Of a stretch of DNA of 64,000 nt, positions 48,654 through 57,844 are shown in pieces. The stretch's first letter is position 1, and every line of letters starts with the position of its first letter. A program made the position numbers and the translations under genes. Origin of the DNA: Lysobacteraceae bacterium NML03-0222 (GTDB taxonomy: Bacteria; Pseudomonadota; Gammaproteobacteria; Xanthomonadales; Xanthomonadaceae); contig NWQM01000004.1 of assembly GCA_002798195.1 (NCBI GenBank), positions 310,001 to 374,000 of the forward strand, in the 5' to 3' direction. The notes under the pieces are model-generated. The model worked only from the letters and a program-made list of their open reading frames with translations, was not told the origin of the DNA and made no database searches.

Positions 48654-50135
48654 ATGAACGCACCCTCTGCCCCCTTGTCCGCAAACGCGGACAGCCCGCA
48701 ACAAAACGCCGAAATCCACGCCCAGCTTGGCCGCAAATACGAGGCCGGGTTCGTCACCGATATTGAAAGCGACTCGCTGCCGCCGGGGCTTGACGAGGAC
48801 ATCATCCGTGCGCTTTCGGCCAAGAAAGAAGAGCCCGAATGGATGACCCAATGGCGTCTGGCCGCCTACCGCCACTGGCTGACCATGCCGGTGCCGGAGT
48901 GGGCCAAGCTGAACATCGCCCCCATCGACTTTCAGGCGCTTTCCTATTACAGCGCGCCCAAAGGGCCCAAGTACAAGTCGCTGGACGAGGTGCCCAAGGA
49001 GCTGATCGACACCTATGACAAGCTCGGCGTGCCGCTGCATGAGCGCGCAAAACTCGCTGGCGTGGCAGTGGATGCGGTTTTTGACTCGGTGTCGGTCGGC
49101 ACCACGTTCCGCAAAGAGCTGGCCGAGAAAGGCATCATCTTCTGCTCAATGTCCGAGGCCATCCGCGAGCATCCGGAGCTGGTGAAAAAATACTTGGGCA
49201 CGGTGGTGCCGGTCGGTGACAACTACTTTGCGGCGCTCAATTCGGCGGTGTTTTCCGATGGCAGCTTCGTGTTCATCCCCAAGGGCGTGCGCAGCCCGAT
49301 GGAGCTGTCCACTTACTTCCGCATCAATGCCGGGCATACCGGGCAGTTCGAGCGCACCCTCATCATCTGCGAGGACGATGCCTATGTCTCCTATCTGGAA
49401 GGCTGCACCGCGCCGATGCGTGACGAGAACCAGCTGCACGCCGCCGTGGTGGAGCTGGTGGCGCTGGAAAACGCCGAAATCAAATATTCCACCGTGCAGA
49501 ACTGGTATCCGGGCGATGAGAACGGCGTCGGCGGCATCTACAACTTTGTCACCAAGCGCGCCGAATGCCGGGGCGCGCGCAGCAAGGTGGTGTGGACGCA
49601 GGTAGAAACCGGCAGCGCCATCACTTGGAAATACCCGAGCTGCGTGCTGCTGGGCGATGATTCGGTGGGCGAATTTCACTCCGTCGCGCTCACCCACCAT
49701 CGCCAGCAGGCCGATACCGGCACCAAGATGATTCACATTGGCAAGCGCAGCAAGAGCAAGATTGTCAGCAAGGGCATCAGCGCCGGTCACGGGCAGAACA
49801 CCTACCGCGGCCTGGTGAAAATCGACCGTGGCGCAGAAGGCGCACGCAACCATACCCAGTGCGATTCATTGCTGATTGGCAAGCACTGCGGCGCGCATAC
49901 CTTCCCCTATGTGGAGGTGAAAAACCCCAGCGCCACCGTCGAGCACGAGGCCACCACCAGCAAAATCAGCGATGACCAACTGTTCTATTGCCGCGCACGC
50001 GGCATTGTCGAAGAAGATGCCGTCAGCCTGATTGTCGATGGCTTCTGCAAGGCGGTATTCCGCGAATTGCCGATGGAGTTTGCCGTGGAAGCCAAGAAAC
50101 TTTTGGATGTCTCGCTGGAGGGCTCGGTGGGATGA
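48654..50135 (+). CDS. sufB: Fe-S cluster assembly scaffold SufB
   Basis: A 493-residue SufB: EPEWMTQWRLAAYRHWL, DVVSVGTTF-type segment (FDSVSVGTTFRKELAEKGI), VPVGDNYFAALNSAVFSDGSFVFIPKGV, MELSTYFRINA, YSTVQNWYPGDENGVGGIYNFVTKRA and the C-terminal RGIVEEDAVSLIVDGFCKAVFRELPMEFAVEAKKLL. It forms the SufBCD scaffold that builds Fe-S clusters, using sulfur from SufS. Its stop overlaps the next gene by ATGA. Confidence 0.97.
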   Translation: MNAPSAPLSANADSPQQNAEIHAQLGRKYEAGFVTDIESDSLPPGLDEDIIRALSAKKEEPEWMTQWRLAAYRHWLTMPVPEWAKLNIAPIDFQALSYYSAPKGPKYKSLDEVPKELIDTYDKLGVPLHERAKLAGVAVDAVFDSVSVGTTFRKELAEKGIIFCSMSEAIREHPELVKKYLGTVVPVGDNYFAALNSAVFSDGSFVFIPKGVRSPMELSTYFRINAGHTGQFERTLIICEDDAYVSYLEGCTAPMRDENQLHAAVVELVALENAEIKYSTVQNWYPGDENGVGGIYNFVTKRAECRGARSKVVWTQVETGSAITWKYPSCVLLGDDSVGEFHSVALTHHRQQADTGTKMIHIGKRSKSKIVSKGISAGHGQNTYRGLVKIDRGAEGARNHTQCDSLLIGKHCGAHTFPYVEVKNPSATVEHEATTSKISDDQLFYCRARGIVEEDAVSLIVDGFCKAVFRELPMEFAVEAKKLLDVSLEGSVG

Positions 50136-50683
50136 GAACCGTTTTTTCCGCTCTCGTGCTCGCACTGATGCTCTGTGGCTGCCTCGCCCCACGCCAGCCC
50201 CAAACGGCACACACCGCGCCGCTCGCCCACCCAGTGCCCATCACCCTATGGGTCAACGAGGGAGACAAGGAGCACGCACTTCCCCAGGGGGAAGTCCATG
50301 ACCATCCCTGCGGCCTCACCATCACCGTCAATGCCCTGCACATGCCCCCCGACAGCGCGGCTGTCGAAAGTGACTTCGTGATTGAATTCGATGCCAGCGG
50401 CAAGGAGCTGCAACACTGGCGCATACCGGTAGACACGCAGGTGCTCGCCATCAAGGGCAAGCTACTCTCCATCAATCTGCCCAACCCAAGTTCCCCGCTA
50501 TGGCTGGATACCCAAGGCAGGTTTCATCAAAAAGGCGTCCAGGACAGCAACCCCGAATCAATCAACTGCCCGGTGCCGGTACTGGAGCGCTTCCAGAATT
50601 CCGTCTATCTGCACTGCCTTCGTTATACCGATGGCGAAACCCGCCGCCCGCGCCTTCTTGCGCTGGAAGGCCCCTGCGCCTGA
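50132..50683 (+). CDS. Putative lipoprotein inserted in the suf operon
   Basis: A 183-residue protein with a type II signal (MRTVFSALVLALMLCGC, lipobox LCGC), then VPITLWVNEGDKEHAL, a beta-rich middle and cysteines at HPCGLT, INCPVP, LHCLRY and GPCA. I recognise no domain. It begins within the sufB stop (ATGA) and lies 12 bases before a LprI-like gene, so it is co-transcribed with sufBCDS. Such a pair between sufB and sufC is not part of any known suf operon. Confidence 0.75.
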   Translation: MRTVFSALVLALMLCGCLAPRQPQTAHTAPLAHPVPITLWVNEGDKEHALPQGEVHDHPCGLTITVNALHMPPDSAAVESDFVIEFDASGKELQHWRIPVDTQVLAIKGKLLSINLPNPSSPLWLDTQGRFHQKGVQDSNPESINCPVPVLERFQNSVYLHCLRYTDGETRRPRLLALEGPCA

Positions 50684-50695
50684 AGGAAAATCCCC

Positions 50696-51106
50696 ATGAA
50701 ACCGCTGTCCTTGTTGTTCTCTCTGGGCATAAGCCTGCCGATGTTTCCGGCACTGGCGCAGCCTCCTGCACTACCGCGCTGCAACCCGAATGGCAATCAG
50801 CTGGAAATGAACGCCTGCGCCAGAGATGAGTTCCGCACCGCCGATGCCGAGCTCAACCGCATCTACCATGAAATCCGCCAGCGCTACAGCAATCAGCCTT
50901 TGAAACTGGAGCGGCTGCGCGATGCCCAGCGACTGTGGATCCAGCTGCGTGACGCTGACCTGGCTGCCCAGTTCCCGGTCGCCCATGGCGAAGATCCGCG
51001 CGTTGAGTACGGCTCGATGTATCCGCTGGAATATGCCGGCGCCAAGGCCGCAATCACCCGTGCCCGCAGCCAGTGGCTACGCGACACTTTCCTCGACACT
51101 CCCTGA
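50696..51106 (+). CDS. LprI-like (DUF1311) protein, secreted
   Basis: A 136-residue protein with a Sec signal (MKPLSLLFSLGISLPMFPALA) and a DUF1311/LprI domain: RCNPNGNQLEMNACARDEFRTADAELNRIYHEIRQRY...RLRDAQRLWIQLRDADL, with two cysteines in the usual place. LprI of mycobacteria inhibits lysozyme; for this group the role is unproven. It is co-directional and close to sufC (13 bases). Confidence 0.88.
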   Translation: MKPLSLLFSLGISLPMFPALAQPPALPRCNPNGNQLEMNACARDEFRTADAELNRIYHEIRQRYSNQPLKLERLRDAQRLWIQLRDADLAAQFPVAHGEDPRVEYGSMYPLEYAGAKAAITRARSQWLRDTFLDTP

Positions 51107-51118
51107 TGGTTGCCCCCC

Positions 51119-51880
51119 ATGCTCAATATCGAAAACCTCCACGCCCGCGCCGGTGAGCGCGACATCCTCAAAGGCCTGACGCTCAACGTAAAGCCCGGCG
51201 AAGTGCACGCCATCATGGGGCCAAACGGCGCAGGCAAGTCCACACTCGGCAATGTGCTCTCCGGGCGCGATGGCTACGAGATCACCGCCGGTGGCGTGCT
51301 GTTCGAAGGCCAGGACTTGCTGGCGCTGGAGCCGGAGGAGCGCGCCGCCCTCGGCGTGTTCCTGGCCTTTCAGTACCCGGTGGAAATCCCGGGCGTGAAC
51401 AACACTTACTTTTTGCGCAGCGCGCTCAATGCGCAGCGCAAAGCGCGCGGCGAAGCTGAGCTCGATTCGGTCGAATTCCTGAAATTGGTACGCGAGAAAA
51501 TCAAGGTGCTGCACCTGCCCGACACCCTGCTCAACCGTGGCGTGAATGAAGGCTTCTCGGGCGGAGAGAAAAAGCGCAACGAGATTTTCCAGCTGGCGGT
51601 GCTGGAGCCGAAGCTCGCCGTGCTGGATGAAACCGATTCCGGCCTCGACATCGACGCACTCAAGGCCGTGGCCGATGGCGTCAACGCGCTGCGCTCGCCG
51701 GAGCGCGCCTTTATCGTCATCACCCACTACCAGCGCCTGCTGGACTACATCAAGCCGGACGTGGTGCATGTACTGGCCGATGGTCGCATCGTCGAAAGCG
51801 GCGGCCCGGAACTGGCGCTGCGTCTTGAAGAACATGGCTATGCCTGGCTGAAAGACCGTCAAGGCCCGGAGGCGGCCTGA
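51119..51880 (+). CDS. sufC: Fe-S assembly ATPase SufC
   Basis: A 253-residue ABC ATPase: Walker A GPNGAGKST at residues 34-42, NEGFSGGEKKRNEIFQLA signature, and AVLDETDSGLDIDALKAV Walker B. It powers SufBCD scaffold assembly. It ends at 51880, where sufD begins with an overlap of one base (TGATG). Confidence 0.97.
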   Translation: MLNIENLHARAGERDILKGLTLNVKPGEVHAIMGPNGAGKSTLGNVLSGRDGYEITAGGVLFEGQDLLALEPEERAALGVFLAFQYPVEIPGVNNTYFLRSALNAQRKARGEAELDSVEFLKLVREKIKVLHLPDTLLNRGVNEGFSGGEKKRNEIFQLAVLEPKLAVLDETDSGLDIDALKAVADGVNALRSPERAFIVITHYQRLLDYIKPDVVHVLADGRIVESGGPELALRLEEHGYAWLKDRQGPEAA

Positions 51881-53109
51881 TGAGCGCCCTGCTTGATTCG
51901 CTGCTGGATGGGGACAGCTCCGCCGAGGCACAGGCCATCCTTGCCGATGGCCTGCCCGGCGCGCGTTCGGAAGCCTGGAAATACACCTCGCTGCGGGCAC
52001 TGGCGCAGCGCCGTTTTGTGCCTGCCGCGCCTGCACAAGCGGACGCCGCACAGCTTGCGGACATCCCCTCACCACGCATCGTATTCGTCAACGGCCATTT
52101 TGATGCCAGCCTCTCGCGGCTCGATGACCTGCCTACCAACATCCATCTGAATGTCGAACCTGCAAGCACCCCAGTGCTGCCACAGTCCGGCAAACCCACG
52201 CCCTGGCAGTCGGATAGCGACCACTGGTTTGTGCGTATCAACCGCTTGCGCGCCACCGGGGTGCGTCTTGAAGTCACAGGCGATGCCGGGGCGCTGCATC
52301 TGGTTAGCCTGCAACAAAAAGGCGAGCACGACCAGGCCGTGCATCTGCATCACCAGATCCAGCTGGCCACAGGCAGCCGCCTGACGCTGGTGGAACACCA
52401 GCTGGGCGATGAGGCGCATCGCGGCCTGGATACCGGCCATATGCGCATCACTCTGGCCGATGATGCCCATCTGCAGCATCTGCGCCTGCAATGCGACAGT
52501 CCGCACGCACAGCGCTTTTTGCGCAGCGATGTGCAGCTTGCCGCACGCAGCCACTATCAGCGGCTGGATCTGGAGCTGGGCGCTGCCCTGTCCCGGCATG
52601 AACTGAACGTGCACCTGCAGGGTGAGGAAGCTCAGGTACAGGCCGCCGGCGTGCTGCTGGGCGATGGCCGCCGCCATCTGGATACCCGGCTTGGCATCCA
52701 TCACCACGCCGCCAATACCCGCAGCGAATTGCCGTGGCGCGGCCTGGCTGCCGGACGCGCGCGCGTGGTATTTCATGGCGGCATTCAAATCCATGCCGGC
52801 GCCGACGGCACCGAGGCCGACCTGCAGAACCGCAATATCCTGCTGTCCGCGCAGGCCGAAGTGGATACCCAGCCGGTACTGGTAATTGATGCCGATGAAG
52901 TCAAAGCCGCCCACGGCGCCACCGTTGGCCAGCTCAACGCCACCGCGCTGTTCTATCTGCGCTCGCGCGGCATCCCCGAGGCCGAGGCGCGGCGCATCCT
53001 GACGGCCGCCTTCTGCCGCGACTTGCTGGGACAGGTGCAAGACCCTGCCCTGTACGCGATCCTGGAAACCCGGCTGATTGCCGCCCTTGAACGGATTGAA
53101 GCCGCATGA
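51880..53109 (+). CDS. sufD: Fe-S assembly scaffold SufD
   Basis: A 409-residue SufD: GARSEAWKYTSLRALAQRRFV, the SufB/D beta-helix with GDGRRHLDTRLGIHHHAANTRSELPWRG, QNRNILLSAQAEVDTQPVLVIDADEVKAAHGATVGQLN, and LFYLRSRGIPEAEARRILTAAF. The HGAT and PEAE motifs are typical. Its start codon overlaps the sufC stop and its stop overlaps the sufS start (ATGA). Confidence 0.96.
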   Translation: MSALLDSLLDGDSSAEAQAILADGLPGARSEAWKYTSLRALAQRRFVPAAPAQADAAQLADIPSPRIVFVNGHFDASLSRLDDLPTNIHLNVEPASTPVLPQSGKPTPWQSDSDHWFVRINRLRATGVRLEVTGDAGALHLVSLQQKGEHDQAVHLHHQIQLATGSRLTLVEHQLGDEAHRGLDTGHMRITLADDAHLQHLRLQCDSPHAQRFLRSDVQLAARSHYQRLDLELGAALSRHELNVHLQGEEAQVQAAGVLLGDGRRHLDTRLGIHHHAANTRSELPWRGLAAGRARVVFHGGIQIHAGADGTEADLQNRNILLSAQAEVDTQPVLVIDADEVKAAHGATVGQLNATALFYLRSRGIPEAEARRILTAAFCRDLLGQVQDPALYAILETRLIAALERIEAA

Positions 53110-54329
53110 GCACAACACCTGACTGGACGACTATCCGCCAGGACTTCCCGTTGCTTGAGCGCCAGGTACACGGCAAACCGCTGGTGTATCTGGATTCGGC
53201 CAATACCAGCCAGAAGCCTGCGCCGGTGATTGCTGCGGTAGATGATTTCTACCGCCAGCACAATGCCAATGTCAGCCGCGCCGTGCACCAGCTGGGCAGC
53301 GAGGCCACCGCTCTGTATGAGGGCGCGCGCAAGACACTGGCACGCCTGATCCATGCGCGCGCCGACGAGCTGGTTTTGACCTCCGGCACCACTTTCGCCA
53401 TCAATCTGGTGGCCTATTCCTGGGCGCTGCCACGACTCAAGCCCGGCGATGTCATCCTGCTCTCGCGCATGGAGCACCATGCCAATATCGTGCCCTGGCA
53501 GCTCATCGCCGAGCGCAGCGGCGCCACCATTCGCGTCGCCGAACTCACCCCTGAGGGCGCACTGGATCTGGATGCCCTGTGGCAGGCGATGACGCCCGAA
53601 GTCAAGCTGCTCGGACTTGCCCATGTCAGCAATGTGCTCGGCACCATCAACCCGGTGGCCGACATCTGCCGCGAAGCGAAGAAGCGCGGCATCACCACGG
53701 TGATTGATGGCTCGCAAGCCGTGCCGCATATGCCAGTGGACGTCGCTGCCATTGGCTGTGATTTCTATGCCGCTACCGGCCACAAATTGTGTGGCCCGAC
53801 CGGCACCGGCTTTTTGTGGGGTCGGCGCGAGCATCTGGCCGCCATGCCGCCTTTCATCGGCGGTGGCGAGATGATTCGTGAAGTGCGTTTTGAAGGCAGC
53901 ACGTTCAACGACGCGCCGCACAAATTCGAGGCCGGCACGCCGAATATCGCCGGTTTTGTCGGCCTGGGCGCAGCTGCCGACTATCTGCAAGGCATCGGTA
54001 TGAGCGCCATCCAAGCGCGTGAAGCCGAGCTGCTGACCTACGCCACCGAAGCCATGCAAAGCATCGATGGCTTGCGTGTCATCGGCACCGCGCCCGGCAA
54101 AGCCGCGATTATCTCCTTCCTGATTGAAGGCACCCACGCCCACGACCTGGCCACCTTGCTGGACTTGGAAGGCATCGCCGTGCGCTCCGGCCAGCACTGC
54201 GCCCACCCGCTGCTGCAAGCCTTTGGTATCACCGCCACCTGCCGCGCCTCATTGGCGTTCTACAACACGCACGCGGAAATTGATGCCTTGGTTGCGGCAA
54301 TTCACAAAGTGCGCAAATTGTTGGTGTAA
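53106..54329 (+). CDS. sufS: Cysteine desulfurase SufS
   Basis: A 407-residue PLP enzyme: YLDSANTSQKPAPVI, the PLP lysine K227 in ATGHK, GFLWGRREHL, and the sulfur-carrying cysteine near residue 379 in ATCRASLAFYNT, with SGQHCAHPLL before it. It takes sulfur from cysteine for the SufBCD scaffold. The usual partner SufE or SufU is not found in this window. Confidence 0.97.
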   Translation: MSTTPDWTTIRQDFPLLERQVHGKPLVYLDSANTSQKPAPVIAAVDDFYRQHNANVSRAVHQLGSEATALYEGARKTLARLIHARADELVLTSGTTFAINLVAYSWALPRLKPGDVILLSRMEHHANIVPWQLIAERSGATIRVAELTPEGALDLDALWQAMTPEVKLLGLAHVSNVLGTINPVADICREAKKRGITTVIDGSQAVPHMPVDVAAIGCDFYAATGHKLCGPTGTGFLWGRREHLAAMPPFIGGGEMIREVRFEGSTFNDAPHKFEAGTPNIAGFVGLGAAADYLQGIGMSAIQAREAELLTYATEAMQSIDGLRVIGTAPGKAAIISFLIEGTHAHDLATLLDLEGIAVRSGQHCAHPLLQAFGITATCRASLAFYNTHAEIDALVAAIHKVRKLLV

Positions 54330-54359
54330 GTTCAAGCGCCCTGACACGAGGCAATCATC

Positions 54360-55391
54360 ATGCTCAAATGGCTGAGGCAGTTATTGGCAGGCGACCCAAA
54401 CGCCCCCATCCCCCAAGACGCTACCGTGGAGCGTGATGCACAAGGCCGTGTGGTACGCGTGCAGCAAACATTGAGTGCGGCCAGCCCGGAGACACAAACG
54501 GTGCAATTGCCCAAGCTTGACATTGCAGAAAGCGCCAAACCGGCATTGCAAGAGGCCTCGCAGTGGCTATGCGCACAAAACATCCAGGCCGCACGTAGCC
54601 TTGGCATCGGCCTTGAAAGCAATTTCAGCTTTGACCAAGGCGACGGCCTACTGCGCCTTTATTTCAATGATGGACGGCAGTTGGTGCTGCCTTCACAACT
54701 GTTGGGCAGCTTTATGCCGGGCGATCGCAGCTTCATGTGGGGCTGGCATAACCCCTCGTTTCAGCCAGACCTGCAAGCTGCCGCACAAAAAGCACGCGAA
54801 GCTGGCACCCCACTGGATGCAACCGCATTCAATACGCCCTTGCAGCAAGTGACATTTGAAACACTCACACCTTTGCTGGCCTTTGCTGCAAAGGTATCCG
54901 GCTGTGACGGCGTATACCGCGCCGTTTTGGAAGACAGCACATCTGTATTTATCGGCTTTCAAATCCCCGAAGATACCCCCCGGTTACCACCTGTCGATAC
55001 CGCATTTGAGGCTTTGGCAGTGGCGCGCGCCGAGAACTATGACCGCGATCAATTGGCGCAGGATGCCTACTACCACGCACAAAAAGAAAACCCCAAAGAT
55101 GGCCTGCTTCGCGAAGTCATTGCTGCCAAGATGCAATCTTGGCAACGCGATTGGCTGCGTGATGACGACTATTGGCATCCGTGCTCGGTCGGCTGGCCAT
55201 CTGATCACGATCGTGCAGCCGCTCCCATCCAGTTCACCGCACCCCACCCTGATGGCGGCGTACTGGACTGTCGCTTGGGGTCATCCGTACGAAACACCAT
55301 CTACCACATCAAGCCCGTGGGTGATGAAGCCAAAATCGTTGACAAACTGATTGAATGGGGCAATGGATTTATCTGGCCGGGCAACGGATGA
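54360..55391 (+). CDS. Protein of unknown function (DUF6882-like)
   Basis: A 343-residue cytoplasmic protein without signal or TM. The C-terminal half has LQQVTFETLTPLLAFAAKVSGCDGVYRAVLEDSTSVFIGF, then ALAVARAENYDRDQLAQDAYYHAQ and a KIVDKLIEWGNGFIWP tail. The middle LESNFSFDQGDGLLRLYF segment recalls DUF6882-type proteins; I am not certain. It begins 30 bases after sufS and overlaps the GNAT gene by ATGA, so it belongs to the suf transcript. Confidence 0.6.
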   Translation: MLKWLRQLLAGDPNAPIPQDATVERDAQGRVVRVQQTLSAASPETQTVQLPKLDIAESAKPALQEASQWLCAQNIQAARSLGIGLESNFSFDQGDGLLRLYFNDGRQLVLPSQLLGSFMPGDRSFMWGWHNPSFQPDLQAAAQKAREAGTPLDATAFNTPLQQVTFETLTPLLAFAAKVSGCDGVYRAVLEDSTSVFIGFQIPEDTPRLPPVDTAFEALAVARAENYDRDQLAQDAYYHAQKENPKDGLLREVIAAKMQSWQRDWLRDDDYWHPCSVGWPSDHDRAAAPIQFTAPHPDGGVLDCRLGSSVRNTIYHIKPVGDEAKIVDKLIEWGNGFIWPGNG

Positions 55392-55921
55392 ATACCCTCA
55401 TGCAGCTGACTTTTCGCACTGCCACCCCAGCCGACATCCCGCAGTTGCTGACGTTGGTCACAGCCGCCTACCGCGGCGATGCAAGCCGCCAGGGCTGGAC
55501 AACTGAAGCGGATTTACTGGACGGTGACCGCATCGATGCCGAACTGTTGGCGGCTGATATTGCGGCTGCCAACAGCCTGATTCTGCTGGGCGAAGAGGCA
55601 GGCAAGCTCATCGCCTGCGCGCATGTAGCCGTGCAGCACGATGCCGGCTATTTCGGCATGTTTTCAGTCTGGCCCCAACTGCAAGGCCAGGGCATTGGCA
55701 AGCAGATGCTGCTTGAGGCCGAGCGCATCGTGCGCGAGGATTTTGCCCAGTCGCTGATGCGCATGCAGGTCATCGACCTGCGCGAAGAACTGATTGCCTT
55801 TTATCAGCGTCGCGGTTATCAGCCCACCGGCCAGTACAGCCCATTTCCCTATGGCGATACGCGCTTTGGCACCCCCAAACGCAAAGACCTGCGTTTTTTG
55901 ATTCTGGAGAAACCCTTGTGA
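55388..55921 (+). CDS. GNAT family acetyltransferase
   Basis: A 177-residue GNAT protein: LTFRTATPADIPQLLTLV at the start, the acetyl-CoA loop VWPQLQGQGIGKQML (Q-x-x-G-x-G/A), and a C-terminal REELIAFYQRRGYQPTG. It probably N- or O-acetylates a small molecule; substrate unknown. Start overlaps the previous stop (ATGA); an internal ATG lies 12 bases later. Its stop overlaps the Rieske start. Confidence 0.85.
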   Translation: MNTLMQLTFRTATPADIPQLLTLVTAAYRGDASRQGWTTEADLLDGDRIDAELLAADIAAANSLILLGEEAGKLIACAHVAVQHDAGYFGMFSVWPQLQGQGIGKQMLLEAERIVREDFAQSLMRMQVIDLREELIAFYQRRGYQPTGQYSPFPYGDTRFGTPKRKDLRFLILEKPL

Positions 55922-56253
55922 GCGATGAAGAACTGCGTGGCTGGGAATATGTCTGCACCGAGGGCGAGCTATTGCCCGGCGAGAAAATCACCATCTGGCA
56001 TGACGACACCCCGATTCTGGTGGTGAATCTGGATGGCGAGTATTACGCCGTGGAAGACAAATGCAGTCACGAAGACTTCGAGCTGTCCTCAGGCCCCGTG
56101 GATGCGGCCACCGGCCAGATTGAATGCGTATTACATGGCGCCCGTTTCTGTCTCAAGAGCGGTGAAGCGCTCAGCCCGCCGGCCTATAGCCCGGTCGCCA
56201 AATTCCCGGTCAAACGCCTGAACGGCGCCATCTGGACCCGCGACGACCGTTAA
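55918..56253 (+). CDS. Rieske [2Fe-2S] ferredoxin-like protein of the suf operon
   Basis: A 111-residue protein with the Rieske ligands C49-x-H51 (KCSHEDFE) and C70-x2-H73 (ECVLHGARF), which fold as a small soluble ferredoxin. GTG start overlapping the GNAT stop. Such a Rieske protein commonly ends suf operons in this bacterial group; it is probably an electron carrier for an oxygenase or for assembly. Confidence 0.92.
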   Translation: MSDEELRGWEYVCTEGELLPGEKITIWHDDTPILVVNLDGEYYAVEDKCSHEDFELSSGPVDAATGQIECVLHGARFCLKSGEALSPPAYSPVAKFPVKRLNGAIWTRDDR

Positions 56254-56263
56254 GCCCCTGCCA

Positions 56264-57067
56264 TCAAATGCCGCCTGCCCGGTTTTTCCAGCTTTTCCAC
56301 GGCTGGTAGTCGGCAGATGTCAGCAGATCCACGCCACATTCCAGCCCTTCAAGCCATGCCAGAAAATCTTTCATGGCTTGACCGGCCAGCGGAAAGCCAT
56401 GCTGCGGCACAATCATTGCCGGCGAAATCTCGCGCACCATTTCCACCCAGAGCCGCAGCACTTTGTTGGTCGTCATATAACGACGATGGAAGCCCCGCAT
56501 TCTGGGCATATGGGCTTCAAAGTCATCTTCAATAGTGCGGTACGCCTCACCACTGGGCACAAGAGAAGCCCCGATATCCCCGGAAAAAAGTATCTGGCTT
56601 ACCGGGTCATAAACGCCCAAATTGCCAACCGAGTGCATGAAGTGTCCTGGCACCAGGTACAGGCATGTGTCGCCCAGCGCGACCTCGCCTCCACGGTCAG
56701 ACACCAATAAATAACGGTCCTGTCCGGTGTGCTGCATATAGCCAGGCACCACATGCGGCACGAAGCGTCCCCATAGTTCGGAACAGACGATTCGTGCCTG
56801 ACTATACAGCAGCCATTTGTCTATCGAACCGACAATATCCGGGTCTTGGTGAGAGCAAATGACATAGTCCAAGTCGGCTGGTTTCAAATAATTGGAAAGC
56901 GCCAGCACCAACGGGTTATAGAGCAGCGCCCCACCCGGATCCAGCAGTGCATTTGCCTTGCCGTGCTGAATCAAAAATTGATTGGCCTGAACGCCATCAT
57001 CACCGCGCACCAAATCATTGAACACAACGCAGCGGTGCTCACCAGACTCAAACAGTACAGCAGGCAT
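56264..57067 (-). CDS. ODP-type metallo-beta-lactamase-fold protein (flavodiiron-like)
   Basis: A 267-residue MBL-fold protein of the oxygen-binding di-iron group: VICSHQDPDIVGSIDKWL (the H-x-[ED]-x-D di-iron motif, here HQDPD), PGHFMHSVGNLGVYDPVSQILFSGDIGASLV and IVPQHGFPLAG. The flavodoxin domain of true flavodiiron proteins is absent. It may reduce oxygen or NO, or sense it. Convergent with the Rieske gene and separated by 10 bases. Confidence 0.88.
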   Translation of the reverse strand: MPAVLFESGEHRCVVFNDLVRGDDGVQANQFLIQHGKANALLDPGGALLYNPLVLALSNYLKPADLDYVICSHQDPDIVGSIDKWLLYSQARIVCSELWGRFVPHVVPGYMQHTGQDRYLLVSDRGGEVALGDTCLYLVPGHFMHSVGNLGVYDPVSQILFSGDIGASLVPSGEAYRTIEDDFEAHMPRMRGFHRRYMTTNKVLRLWVEMVREISPAMIVPQHGFPLAGQAMKDFLAWLEGLECGVDLLTSADYQPWKSWKNRAGGI

Positions 57068-57103
57068 CTTTTTCTACCTTGATTGCGACCGCGAATTTTA
57101 GAG

Positions 57104-57121
57104 TTTCCTAAATTCAGGAAA
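57104..57121. promoter_or_regulatory. Palindrome upstream of the di-iron MBL gene
   Basis: TTTCCTAAATTCAGGAAA: TTTCCT and AGGAAA arms around a 6-base AT-rich centre, about 40 bases before the MBL start codon. Position and symmetry suit an operator for a regulator; no known consensus matches. Confidence 0.35.
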
Positions 57122-57317
57122 TTGAGTCAGGTCAAACCAAAATATCCATAAGCAAGCCGGAGCCACATCCCTGCGACTCCGAACCTGACTTCCCTGTAGC
57201 GCCTCCTGGCACGCTCGCAGCCCATCCTCAAACTGCGCGGCTTTCCGCCTGCCTCCTCGTATAGTCATCCCTGCTGCCGCAGCAGCCGCAAGCCGCTGCA
57301 CTGCCTCCCTGGCAGCT

Positions 57318-57635
57318 TTACTGTCTTGTCTTTCGCCGCTCTGCCTGCAGCTCCATCCTGTCACGCACCGAGCCCAAAACGATGCGCTCCCGGTTGCGTT
57401 CCACTACGCCAAGATCAAGTCCCTTGACCAAGGCCAGCTGCTCCACGCTCCTGAACGCGCCATGCACTCTGCGGTAATCGACAATCGCCCTGGCTTCCTG
57501 CTGAGCTACGCCTTCCAGGGCATTGACCAAAGCCGACTCGCTGGCGTTGTTGATATCCACCTTATGCAGGCCGGCGCTCGCCAAGCATGGCAGCGCAATC
57601 AGCAATAACGTCAAACACACTTTGAAGCGCCTCAT
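57318..57635 (-). CDS. ComEA-like helix-hairpin-helix protein
   Basis: A 105-residue protein with a Sec signal (MRRFKVCLTLLLIALPCLASA), then VDINNASESALVNALEGVAQQEARAIVDYRRVHGAFRSVEQLALVKGLDLGVVERNRERIVL, the HhH pair of the ComEA family (residues about 25-88). It would bind DNA in the periplasm, as in natural transformation, though short forms without a TM are also found in non-competent species. Start at 57635 chosen for the signal; the frame is open further. Confidence 0.85.
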   Translation of the reverse strand: MRRFKVCLTLLLIALPCLASAGLHKVDINNASESALVNALEGVAQQEARAIVDYRRVHGAFRSVEQLALVKGLDLGVVERNRERIVLGSVRDRMELQAERRKTRQ

Positions 57636-57844
57636 CCCTAAATGCCTCTCCATCCTTCGCTTATTTCCTGTTTTCCGGGCAAGCGCAGTATCCGGCACGC
57701 CCTCATCCTGGGATATGGCGAAACTCCCCATCATGGGCAAGAAATATCTGACTAGCCTGTAGGAAAAATCTGAAAGCCAACACAGTTCACACAGCCCGTT
57801 ACAATTTGCGACTGCGTTTTACAGTCAGAAATTGGAGCGACGTT

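Noticed and set aside
57098..57364. 88-residue frame on the minus strand between the MBL and ComEA-like genes
   Set aside because: It overlaps the ComEA-like gene in another frame and has no recognisable features.
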